Shown here in pieces: positions 18,378-26,907 of a stretch of DNA of 64,000 nt. The notes beneath the pieces were generated by a model, which was not told the DNA's origin, made no database searches, and saw only the letters and a program-made list of their open reading frames with translations. Numbering within the stretch: the stretch's first letter is position 1; every line of letters starts with the position of its first letter. Both the position numbers and the translations under genes were made by a program. The DNA is from JALYOC01 sp036675345 (GTDB taxonomy: Bacteria > Myxococcota > Myxococcia > Myxococcales > Myxococcaceae), in assembly GCA_036675345.1 (NCBI GenBank), contig JAKFFE010000048.1:1-64000 (forward strand), written 5' to 3'.

Positions 18378-21300
18378 CTAGCGGGGGCGGCGGCCCCGGT
18401 AGTCGGTCCAGGCGCGCGCCTCCAGCGCCTGGGGCGGGCAGCGCCCCAGGGCCCACACCACCTTCCGCGCCAGGCGCAGGTCGGTCAGCAGCGGAATGTC
18501 CAGGTCGATGGCCGCCCGGCGGATCCGGAACCCGTCTGGCCGTCCCGCCTCTCCGTAGTCGCGGGGGATGTTGATCACCAGATCCACCGCGCCCGAGCGC
18601 AACAGCGCGGTGGCGTCCTTCAACCGGGAGTCCTGACCCTCCTTGTCCACCGCCACCACCGGCAGCCCCTCCGCGTGGAGGATCTCCGCGGTGCCCAAGG
18701 TGGCGTACAGCCGCAGGCCCTGCCGGACCAGCTCGCGGGCCTCCTCGGTGAACCGGTACTTGTCGCCCACCGGTCCCAGGCTCAGCAGCACCCCCCGGGT
18801 GGGAAGCCGGAACCCGGTGGAGAGCATCGCCTTGAGCAGGGCCTCCTCCGCGGTCCACCCGAACCCGGTTCCCTCGCCGGTGGAGGACATCTCCACCCGC
18901 AGCACCGGGTCCACCCCCGCCAGCCGCCGGAAGCTGAACATCGGCGCCTTGACCGCGTAGAAGTCCAGCTCCAGCGGGTTGGCCCCCGGCTCCGTCCCCG
19001 GAGGGCCGCCCAGGATCCGCCGGGTGGCCTCCCGGATGAAGTTGGTGCCCAGGACCTTGGAGACGAAGGGGAAGCTGCGGCTGGCGCGGACGTTGGCCTC
19101 GATCACCTTCACCTCGTGGTGCCGGCTCAACAGCTGGAGGTTGAAGGGGCCGGTGACCCGCAGCGCCTGGGCCAGCCGGGCGGCGATCCGCCGCACCCGG
19201 TTCACCGTGTCCAGGTACAGCCCGTGGGGCGGGAGCACCAGGGTGGCGTCTCCGGAGTGGACCCCGGCGTACTCCAGGTGTTCGCAGATCGCCCAGTGGA
19301 CGATCTCCCCCTGGTCGGCCACCGCGTCGAATTCGATCTCCCGCGCGTGCCGCTCGAAGCGGCTGACCACCACCGGATGCTCCGGGCTCAGCTCGGTGGC
19401 CCGGGCCAGGTAGTCGCGCAGCTCGGCGTCGGAGTGGGCCACCCGCATCGCCGCCCCGGAGAGGACGTAGGAGGGCCGGACCAGCACCGGGAAGCCGCCC
19501 AGGTTCTCCACCGTCCGGGGCAGGTCCTCCAGGCTGCGCACCTCCGTCCACCGGGGCTGATCGATCCCCAGCGAGTCACACAGCGCGCCGAACTTGCTGC
19601 GGTTCTCGGCGGAGTCGATCGCCTCCGGGGTGGTCCCCAGCACCGGTACCCCGGCGCGCTCCAGCTTCAAGGCCAGGTTGTTGGGGGTCTGTCCTCCCAT
19701 GGAGACGATCACCCCCTGGAAGGGCAGCGCCTGCTGCAGCGCCAGCACCGTCTCCAGCGAGATCTCGTCGAACACCAGGTTGTCGCAGACGTCGTAGTCG
19801 GTGGACACCGTCTCCGGGTTGCAGTTGAGCAACACCGTCTGCAGCCCCAGCTCCCGGGCCGCGGCCACCGCCTGGACCGCGCACCAGTCGAACTCCACGC
19901 TGGAGCCGATCCGGTAGCACCCGGAGCCCAGCACCAGCACCCGGCGGGCCGCCGGACCCAGGGGGACCACGTCGTTCCCCTCCGCCGCGTAGCTGAGGTA
20001 CAGGTAGTGGGTCTGGGCGGGAAACTCCGCGGCCAGGGTGTCGATCTGGGCCAGCCCGGGGACCACCCCCAGCGCCAGCCGCCGCTGGCGGACCACCGCC
20101 TCCTCCGCCCCCAGCGCCCGCCCCAGCCCCCGGTCGGAGAACCCGGCCCGCTTCAGCTCCCGCATCCTCCCGGCGGACAGCGCCTCCAGTTCCCCCCGCC
20201 GCAGGCTGGAGTGCAACTGGACCACCCGCTCCATCTCGTGGAGGAAGAAGGGGTCGATCCCGGTCAGCTCCGCCAGCCGGGCCACCCCCATCCCGTCCCT
20301 CAGCGCGCGGGCCAGCGCAAAGGGCCGCCGGGGGGTGGGGCGGACCAGGGCCTCCTCCACCGCGGCCGGATCGGGGAACGGGTAGGCCTCCGGGTCCAGG
20401 CCGTCGACGCCGATCTCCAGCATCCGCAGCGCCTTTTGCAGCGCCTCCGGGAAGGAGCGGCCAATGGCCATCACCTCCCCCACGCTCTTCATCTCCGGGC
20501 CCAGCTGGGGACGGGCGCCTTCGAACTTGTCGAAGTCCCAGCGGGGGATCTTGCACACCACGTAGTCCAGGGCCGGTTCGAAGAACGCGGTGGTGGAGCG
20601 GGTGACCGCGTTGGCGATCTGCGGCAGCGCGTAGCCCAGCGCGATCTTGGCGGCCACGAAGGCCAGCGGGTAGCCGGTGGCCTTGGAGGCCAGCGCGCTG
20701 GAACGGCTGAGCCGGGCGTTGACCTCGATCACCCGGTAGGCGTCGCTGCGGGGGTCCAGCGCGAACTGGATGTTGCACTCCCCCACCACCCCCAGGTGGC
20801 GGATGGTGCGCAGGGCCAGGTTCCGCAACAGCTGGTGGTCGTGGTCACTGAGGGTCTGGCAGGGGGCGACCACCATCGACTCCCCGGTGTGGATTCCCAG
20901 CGGGTCCACGTTCTCCAGGGTGCACACCACCACGCAGTTGTCCTCCGCGTCGCGGACCACCTCGTATTCCAGCTCCTTCCATCCCTCCAGCGACTCCTCC
21001 ACCAGCACCTGGGTGGCGGACTGGAAGGCCCGCTCCACCGCCGGTGCCAGGGCCGCCTCCTCGCGCACCATCGCCGACCCCTGGCCCCCGAGGGCGAAGC
21101 CGGCGCGCAGGATCACCGGCAGCCCCAGCTGGCGGGCCGCGGCCAGCGCATCCTCCGGGTGGGTCACCGCCCGGCTGCGGGCGCACTGCACGCCGATCGC
21201 GGCCAGGGAGTCGATGAACAGCTGGCGATCCTCGGTGATCCGGATGGTGGAGAGCGGGGTCCCCAGCACCCGCACCCGGTGGCGTTCCAGGATCCCTTGC

Positions 21301-21629
21301 GCCTCCAGCGCCAGCCCGCAGTTGAGGGCGGTCTGGCCTCCGAACCCCAGCAGGATCGCGTCCACCTGCTCCTGGACGATCACCTGCTCCACGAAGTGGG
21401 GGGTGAGCGGCAGCGAATACACCCGGTCCGCCAGGTCCTCCCCGGACTGGACGGTGGCCAGGTTGGGGTTGATCAGCACGGTGAACACCCCCTCCTGCTG
21501 GAGGGCCTTGAGCGCCTGGGAACCGGAGTAGTCGAACTCCCCGGCCTGGCCGATCTGCAGCGGCCCGGAGCCCAGGACCAGCACCCGGTTCGGGCGGGAG
21601 GGAAGAAAGCCGCGAGCGATGCCCTTCAT
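18378..21629 (-). CDS. carB: Carbamoyl-phosphate synthase large subunit
   Basis: This 1083-residue enzyme makes carbamoyl phosphate from bicarbonate, ammonia delivered by CarA and two ATP. Two ATP-grasp halves are visible. The first begins LVLGSGPLQIGQAGEFDYSG; the second begins VLVLGSGCYRIGSSVEFDWC. The allosteric MGS-type domain is at the C-terminus and includes PRDYG. The start at 21629 is chosen because it overlaps the carA stop as ATGA and begins MKGIARGF; a longer frame exists upstream. It is divergent to an O-carbamoyltransferase that needs carbamoyl phosphate, so this may be either the housekeeping enzyme or a dedicated supply. Confidence 0.95.
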   Translation of the reverse strand: MKGIARGFLPSRPNRVLVLGSGPLQIGQAGEFDYSGSQALKALQQEGVFTVLINPNLATVQSGEDLADRVYSLPLTPHFVEQVIVQEQVDAILLGFGGQTALNCGLALEAQGILERHRVRVLGTPLSTIRITEDRQLFIDSLAAIGVQCARSRAVTHPEDALAAARQLGLPVILRAGFALGGQGSAMVREEAALAPAVERAFQSATQVLVEESLEGWKELEYEVVRDAEDNCVVVCTLENVDPLGIHTGESMVVAPCQTLSDHDHQLLRNLALRTIRHLGVVGECNIQFALDPRSDAYRVIEVNARLSRSSALASKATGYPLAFVAAKIALGYALPQIANAVTRSTTAFFEPALDYVVCKIPRWDFDKFEGARPQLGPEMKSVGEVMAIGRSFPEALQKALRMLEIGVDGLDPEAYPFPDPAAVEEALVRPTPRRPFALARALRDGMGVARLAELTGIDPFFLHEMERVVQLHSSLRRGELEALSAGRMRELKRAGFSDRGLGRALGAEEAVVRQRRLALGVVPGLAQIDTLAAEFPAQTHYLYLSYAAEGNDVVPLGPAARRVLVLGSGCYRIGSSVEFDWCAVQAVAAARELGLQTVLLNCNPETVSTDYDVCDNLVFDEISLETVLALQQALPFQGVIVSMGGQTPNNLALKLERAGVPVLGTTPEAIDSAENRSKFGALCDSLGIDQPRWTEVRSLEDLPRTVENLGGFPVLVRPSYVLSGAAMRVAHSDAELRDYLARATELSPEHPVVVSRFERHAREIEFDAVADQGEIVHWAICEHLEYAGVHSGDATLVLPPHGLYLDTVNRVRRIAARLAQALRVTGPFNLQLLSRHHEVKVIEANVRASRSFPFVSKVLGTNFIREATRRILGGPPGTEPGANPLELDFYAVKAPMFSFRRLAGVDPVLRVEMSSTGEGTGFGWTAEEALLKAMLSTGFRLPTRGVLLSLGPVGDKYRFTEEARELVRQGLRLYATLGTAEILHAEGLPVVAVDKEGQDSRLKDATALLRSGAVDLVINIPRDYGEAGRPDGFRIRRAAIDLDIPLLTDLRLARKVVWALGRCPPQALEARAWTDYRGRRPR

Positions 21630-22690
21630 GCCTGGCGCAACTCCCCCACCATCCGCAGGAACCCATCGAACAGCCAACCGGTGTCCTGGGGGCCGCTGGC
21701 CGCCTCGGGATGGAACTGGACCGAGCGCCAGGGACGGTAGCTGTGGCGCAGCCCCTCGTTGGTGCCGTCGTTGAGGTTCACGAACCAGGGCTCCAGATCC
21801 GCGGGGAGGGAGGACTCCCGGACCGCGTAGCCGTGGTTCTGGCTGGTCAGGTAGGCGCGGCGGGTCAGCTGGTCCATCACCGGCTGGTTGTGGGACCGGT
21901 GCCCGTACGGCAGCCTGTAGGTCTCCGCCCCGGCGGCCAGCGCCAGCAGCTGGTGGCCCAGACAGACCCCGAACACCGGCATCCCCCGCGCCAGCACCCC
22001 GGCGCGCAGCCGCTCCACCAGCGGCGCCAGATCCCGCGGATCTCCCGGCCCGTTGGTCAGCACCACCCCATCCACCCGGTCCAGCAGTCTCTCCCAGGGG
22101 TGATGGAAGGGCGCCCGCCAGAGGGTGGCGCCGCGGGAGTGGAGGGCGCGCAGGATGTTCTCCTTGGCGCCGGTGTCGATCACCAGCAGGGACAGCCCGC
22201 TCCCTCCCTCCAGCCGCACCACCTCCCCGGGGGTCACCACCTCCGCCACCTGGCGCATCGGCACCCCTTCGGCGTCGCGCAGGGCCTGGGGAGAGCGGCC
22301 CTCGGTCAACGCTCCCTCCAGGGTGCCGCTCTCGCGCAGCCGTCGGGTCAGCGCCCGGGTGTCCACCCCGCAGATCGCCGGCACCCGCTCCGCGCGCAGC
22401 CAGTCTCCCAGCGAACGCACCGCCGCGTGGTGGCTGAAGTTCGGAGAGTAGTGGGACACCACCAGGCCCTGGACCTGGATCCGGACGCTCTCGAAGGGGC
22501 CGGAGGGCACCCCGTAGTTCCCCTGCAGCGGCTGGGTGAGCACCAGGAGCTGCCCCCGGTAGGAGGGGTCGGTGAGCGCCTCCACGTAGCCGGTCATCGC
22601 GGTGCTGAACACCACCTCGCCCCGGACCTCCCGCTGGGCGCCGAAGCTCTCGCCGGTCAGACAGGTGCCATCGGAAAGGAGCAGGTTCAT
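21626..22690 (-). CDS. carA: Carbamoyl-phosphate synthase small subunit
   Basis: This 354-residue glutaminase subunit releases ammonia from glutamine and passes it to CarB. The amidotransferase motif is FGVCLGHQLLALA with the nucleophile Cys, and the His/Glu pair is in FHPEA. The N-terminal SDGTCLTGESFG and STAMTGYVEALTDPSY blocks are typical. The ATG at 22690 is preferred to one at 22789 because the family begins with this sequence. It forms a coupled pair with carB and is transcribed away from the carbamoyltransferase gene across a 268-base gap. Confidence 0.95.
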   Translation of the reverse strand: MNLLLSDGTCLTGESFGAQREVRGEVVFSTAMTGYVEALTDPSYRGQLLVLTQPLQGNYGVPSGPFESVRIQVQGLVVSHYSPNFSHHAAVRSLGDWLRAERVPAICGVDTRALTRRLRESGTLEGALTEGRSPQALRDAEGVPMRQVAEVVTPGEVVRLEGGSGLSLLVIDTGAKENILRALHSRGATLWRAPFHHPWERLLDRVDGVVLTNGPGDPRDLAPLVERLRAGVLARGMPVFGVCLGHQLLALAAGAETYRLPYGHRSHNQPVMDQLTRRAYLTSQNHGYAVRESSLPADLEPWFVNLNDGTNEGLRHSYRPWRSVQFHPEAASGPQDTGWLFDGFLRMVGELRQA

Positions 22691-22958
22691 GGGGGCGGGT
22701 GGACCGCTTGCTTCCAGCCTAGCCGGTTTCCGATCCACCCCCCAGGGGGGCGCGCCCCGGGAAGACCCCGGCTTCGCCGCCTGAGACAAACAAGTTCTTC
22801 AGGATGTTTTATTCGGATGTGTCGGGAGGGGTGGGGGCGGTTGTCGCAGCCGCCTCAAGCCGATAGGCTGCGGCCTGTCGATCGAGTGGAATTGACTCCT
22901 GCGGCCCGCCAGGACTCCCAGTGTCTTTGGCCGGCTTCTGCTGCCGAAACAGGGACTC
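22691..22958. promoter_or_regulatory. Divergent intergenic region, carA / carbamoyltransferase
   Basis: This gap of 268 bases holds no gene that I can support. It contains an AT-rich island at about 22790-22820, around TTCTTCAGGATGTTTTATTC, which is rare in this genome. It probably carries the promoters for carAB and for the carbamoyltransferase. No clear operator, riboswitch or attenuator was recognised. Confidence 0.4.
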
Positions 22959-24719
22959 ATGAATGTAATCGGAATTTCCGCTTTCTACCATGAATCCGCG
23001 TGCTGCTTGATCCAGGACGGGCGGCTGGTGGCCGCCTCCGAGGAGGAGCGGTTCTCGCGGAACAAGCACGATCGCGGCCTGCCCCGGGGCTCCTTCCAGG
23101 ACTGTCTGCGGGCGGGGGGAATCACCGTCCGGGACGTGGACTGCATCGCCTACTACGAGTCCCCGGTGAAGAAGCTGTCCCGCCAGCTGTGGGCCGGACA
23201 CCAGGGGAGGACCCGGGCCCAGCTGTTCCAGGACGCGCTGCGCCCGGAGCGCGAGCTGAGGGAGGGGCTGGGGTTCGAAGGGGAGATCCGCGCCTACGAT
23301 CACCACCTCTCCCACGCCGCCGCCTCCTTCTTCTTCTCCGGCTTCCCCGAGTCCGCGATCCTCACCGTGGACGGGGTGGGGGAGTGGGCCACCACCACCT
23401 ATGGGCAGGCGGCGGGAAACCGGATCGATCTGTTCGAGCAGGTGGACTTCCCGCACTCGCTGGGGCTGCTGTACAGCGCGATCACCGGCTACCTGGGCTT
23501 CGAGGTCCTCAGCGGCGAGTACAAGGTGATGGGGTTGGCGCCCTACGGGAAGCCCCGCTTCCTGGAGCAGATGCGCGCGCTGATCCGGCTGGAGGAGCAG
23601 GGGCAGTACCGCCTGGACCTCTCCTATTTCGACTTCCAGCACCCGCAGCGGATGTACGGGGACCGGATGGCGGAGCTGTTCGGCGCGCCCCCCCGGGAGC
23701 CGGAGTCGGAGCTGACCTCCTTCCACCAGGACGTGGCCCGCAGCCTCCAGCAGCTGCTGGAGGAGGTGCTGCTGGCCAAGGCGGACTACCTGCACCAGCG
23801 CACCGGCGCGGAGAACCTGTGCATGGGGGGCGGAGTGGCCCTCAACGTGGTGGCCAACGGACGGATCCTGCGCGAGGGCCCCTTCAAGCGGCTGTTCGTG
23901 CAGCCCGCCGCCGGCGACGCCGGCTCGGCGCTGGGGGCCGCGGCGCTGGCCCACCTGGAGCTGACCGGGCAGCGCCCCGGGCCCGCTCCCCTGCAGCAGG
24001 TCTACCTGGGGCCGGGCTACACCGCCGAGGACGCCGCCGCAGTGGTGGGCGCCACCGGCCTGCCGGCGCTGGACTTCCGCGGCCGGGAGGAGGCGCTGCT
24101 GGAGGCGGTGGTGGACCGGCTGGTGGAGCGCAAGGTGGTGGCCTGGTTCCACGGCCGGATGGAGATGGGCCCCCGGGCGCTGGGGGGCCGCAGCATCCTG
24201 GCGGATCCCCGGGATCCGGAGGTGCGGGAGCGGCTGAACCGGTTGGTGAAGATGCGGGAGGCCTTCCGGCCCTTCGCCCCCAGCGTGCTGCTGGAGCATG
24301 CCCCCCGGCACTTCGACCTCCAGCACCCCTCCCCGTTCATGTTGGAGGTGTGCCAGGTGACCTCGGAGATCGCCGTCCCGGCGATCACCCACGTGGACCA
24401 GTCGGCCCGGCCGCAGACGGTGGATCCCCGGCATTCGCCCCGCTACGCCCGGCTGATCGAAGCCTTCTACCGGCGCACCGGCTGCCCGATGATCGTCAAC
24501 ACCTCCTTCAACATCCGCGGGGAGCCGATCGTCTGCACTCCCGCGGACGCCCTGCAGTGCATGGTGGGCACCGAGATGGACTGCCTGGTGCTGGAGGACT
24601 TCCTGTTCGACCGGGAGATGATCCCCGCCGACTGGAGGACCCTGCTGGCCGAGTTCAAGGCGGCGGACTTCCCCGGCAAGGAAGAACTCCAGCACTCCGC
24701 CGTCTACACCTTCTTCTAG
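22959..24719 (+). CDS. O-carbamoyltransferase (NodU/CmcH/TobZ family)
   Basis: This 586-residue enzyme transfers a carbamoyl group from carbamoyl phosphate to a hydroxyl group, through a carbamoyl-adenylate in characterised members. The Kae1-like N-terminal half has SAFYHESA (7-14), YDHHLSHAA with metal-binding His near 113, TVDGVGEWATT and GLAPYGKP. The C-terminal domain has the GPRALGGRSILADPR block, EAFRPFAPSV and GCPMIVNTSFNIRGEP. All blocks are intact and the length is normal. It is divergent from carAB, which makes its co-substrate, and is followed after 13 bases by an SGNH-like gene. A truncated relative of its first 14 codons occurs at 35327. The acceptor is unknown. Confidence 0.92.
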   Translation: MNVIGISAFYHESACCLIQDGRLVAASEEERFSRNKHDRGLPRGSFQDCLRAGGITVRDVDCIAYYESPVKKLSRQLWAGHQGRTRAQLFQDALRPERELREGLGFEGEIRAYDHHLSHAAASFFFSGFPESAILTVDGVGEWATTTYGQAAGNRIDLFEQVDFPHSLGLLYSAITGYLGFEVLSGEYKVMGLAPYGKPRFLEQMRALIRLEEQGQYRLDLSYFDFQHPQRMYGDRMAELFGAPPREPESELTSFHQDVARSLQQLLEEVLLAKADYLHQRTGAENLCMGGGVALNVVANGRILREGPFKRLFVQPAAGDAGSALGAAALAHLELTGQRPGPAPLQQVYLGPGYTAEDAAAVVGATGLPALDFRGREEALLEAVVDRLVERKVVAWFHGRMEMGPRALGGRSILADPRDPEVRERLNRLVKMREAFRPFAPSVLLEHAPRHFDLQHPSPFMLEVCQVTSEIAVPAITHVDQSARPQTVDPRHSPRYARLIEAFYRRTGCPMIVNTSFNIRGEPIVCTPADALQCMVGTEMDCLVLEDFLFDREMIPADWRTLLAEFKAADFPGKEELQHSAVYTFF

Positions 24720-24732
24720 CCTGGAGCCGACC

Positions 24733-26823
24733 TTGAAGACCCCCCCTGGACCCAGCAAGCAGCTGGCCGCGGAGCTGGCCTCGCTGGCCGCCTCCCCCGA
24801 CGCGTCCCGCATCGTCCGGCTGATGCTGCTGGCGGAGCCTTCCCCTCCTCCGTTCCCCGGACCGCCCGCCGACGGCGCCGATCCCCAAGGCCCCCGACCC
24901 ATCGCCTACTGGGCTCCCCGGGAGGTGGACGGCGAGCTGTACTTCGTTCCCCCCGAGAGCGGGGCGCTGCTCATTCCCGACGGCCACAGCCTGGCCGAGC
25001 GGCCCCGCTGGAGGGCGCGCAAGGAGCCGGGCCGCACCCGGGTCTGCTACTTCGGCGAGTCGGTGGCCACCGGGCTGCACTACGCGCCGGACTACGCCTT
25101 CGGGAAGGTGATCGCCTCCACCCTGGCCACCGCCTCCCAGCCCCAACGCTTCGAGCTGATCGACCTCAGCCGCGCCGGGCTGGGCCGGGACGAGCTGATC
25201 GCCCACTTCGGCGCCGCGATGCAGCTGGCGCCGGAGGTGGCGGTGGTGATGGCCGGGAACAACTGGCGGTTCGAGCCGCTGGCCACCCCGCTGGAAGAGG
25301 CCGCCGTCCTGCGGGAGGAGGGCTACCCCGGGCTGGTGGCGCTCTCCCAGCGCCGGGGGGCGCAGGCCACCTTGGAGACCATGGCCACCCTGGCCGGGAT
25401 CGCCCGGGCCCACGGGGTCCGGGTGGTGTGGGTGATTCCGGAGGCCAACCAGACCGACTTCGCCGCGCCCCAGCCGGTGGCCTGGCTACCGGACGACGGC
25501 AGCGCCAGGTGGCACGCCCTCTACCAGCGCGGGATCCAGCAACTGGCTGCCGGGGCCAGCGAGGAGGCGCTGCGGGTGGGCCAGGAGCTGGTGGCGCTGG
25601 ACGGCGGCAGCTGCGCCAGCAGTCACCGGCTGTGCGCCAGCGCGCTGCACCGGCTGGGCCGCACCGAGGAGGCGCGCGCCGCCTACCAGCGCGAGCTCTC
25701 GGTGGCGGTGGCCCACCGCTGGACGGTGCCCATCCCCCGCATCGCCCCGGAGGTCCAGGAGGCCCAGCGCCGCGGCGCCGCCGAGCACGGCTTTGGCTGC
25801 GTGGACACCCCCCGGCTGCTTCGGGCCTCTGCTTCCCACCTCCCCGGGCGGGATGTCCTCTACGACTACTGCCACTACTCCCAGCAGGCGATGCGCCAGG
25901 TCTCCGCGGCCATCACCCTGCAGATTCTGGAGTCGGTGGGGCAGCCGCCCTCCCCGGGAGTGTCCCAGGCCTCGCTGACGGAGGCCGCTCCCCGGCCCTC
26001 CCCCCAGACCGAGGCGGGGGCCACCTTCGGCGCGTTCCTGGGCAACGCGATGATCTCCGAAGGGATGGGCAGCGTCGCCCAGTCCTGGTGCGAGGAGGCG
26101 CTGGCGGCCCACCCGGAGGCGGCGGGCTACCTGGTGGACCAGATGGAGATGGTGACCGGTCCGCTGCCCCCGGTGCTCACCGCCGCCTTCCGCCGGGTGC
26201 AGGGTCGGTTCAAGCCGCACTTCGGCTTTCCCGGCGGGGTGGCGCTGGAGACCCTGGGTCGGGTGCTGGCCACCCGGAACCCCGCCCAGGCGGAACGGCT
26301 GGCGGGCATCCTCCAGCGCAACCTGGGACTCACCGGGACCGAACTGGAGCTGACCCAGCAGCGGTTCACCCTCTCCTGGGAGGACCGCTTCATGGACGAC
26401 TTCGACTGGGGGCAGACCGGCAGCCGCCACGCCATCAACACCGGACCGCGGTACCGGGCCCCCTGGCCGCGCTCCAGCTTCTTCGCCTTCCACTCCGCCG
26501 GGCAGGAGGTGAGCCTGTCCCTCGCCGCCCGGCTGCCTTCGCCGGAGGGGGAACGGGTGGGGACGGTGGGAGTCAGCGTCAATGGCCAGCAGGTCGGCGA
26601 ACTGCGCTGCGGGCCCCGCTGGACCCACGGTCGGTTCACCGCCCCCGCGGCCCTCTGGCGTCCGGGCTTCAACCGGATCTGCGTGCATTGGCCCAGCCTC
26701 CCGGGTGGAGGCCAGCGCGCCCTGGAGACGGTCGCCGAGCGGTGGGAGGAAGGCCGTCCGGGGTTGCCGTTCCCGGTGTTTGGCGAGCTGGCCACCCTCA
26801 CCGCGAGGCTGGCTGCCCGCTGA
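24733..26823 (+). CDS. SGNH/GDSL-like protein with helical insert and C-terminal beta domain
   Basis: This 696-residue protein has an SGNH-hydrolase-like fold. Block I appears as CYFGESVATGLHY (near 100), with GES in place of GDS. An Asn-containing VVMAGNNWRFE block follows at about 175, and a possible catalytic end block is YDYCHYS near 378. Between them a helical, TPR-like insert runs about 265-330. The last 150 residues look like a beta-sandwich, with GFNRICVHWP. The TTG start at 24733 is used; a GGAG site (24723-24726) precedes it by six bases. It is almost certainly co-transcribed with the carbamoyltransferase, so it may be an acyl- or acetyl-esterase or transferase on the same metabolite. 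The role is inferred. Confidence 0.68.
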   Translation: MKTPPGPSKQLAAELASLAASPDASRIVRLMLLAEPSPPPFPGPPADGADPQGPRPIAYWAPREVDGELYFVPPESGALLIPDGHSLAERPRWRARKEPGRTRVCYFGESVATGLHYAPDYAFGKVIASTLATASQPQRFELIDLSRAGLGRDELIAHFGAAMQLAPEVAVVMAGNNWRFEPLATPLEEAAVLREEGYPGLVALSQRRGAQATLETMATLAGIARAHGVRVVWVIPEANQTDFAAPQPVAWLPDDGSARWHALYQRGIQQLAAGASEEALRVGQELVALDGGSCASSHRLCASALHRLGRTEEARAAYQRELSVAVAHRWTVPIPRIAPEVQEAQRRGAAEHGFGCVDTPRLLRASASHLPGRDVLYDYCHYSQQAMRQVSAAITLQILESVGQPPSPGVSQASLTEAAPRPSPQTEAGATFGAFLGNAMISEGMGSVAQSWCEEALAAHPEAAGYLVDQMEMVTGPLPPVLTAAFRRVQGRFKPHFGFPGGVALETLGRVLATRNPAQAERLAGILQRNLGLTGTELELTQQRFTLSWEDRFMDDFDWGQTGSRHAINTGPRYRAPWPRSSFFAFHSAGQEVSLSLAARLPSPEGERVGTVGVSVNGQQVGELRCGPRWTHGRFTAPAALWRPGFNRICVHWPSLPGGGQRALETVAERWEEGRPGLPFPVFGELATLTARLAAR

Positions 26824-26833
26824 CCGGGAGGGA

Positions 26834-26855
26834 GGGCGCCCCCCGGTGGGCGCCT
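26834..26855 (+). terminator. Hairpin after the SGNH gene
   Basis: An inverted repeat, GGCGCCC (26835-26841) and GGGCGCC (26848-26854), extended by a G-T pair, begins about ten bases after the stop of the SGNH-like gene. It could end the carbamoyltransferase operon. No T-run follows. Confidence 0.45.
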
Positions 26856-26907
26856 GGCCCCAAGGTTCCGTCGGGCCCCGGGTGCGGGTACTGTTGCGGG
26901 TTTGACG

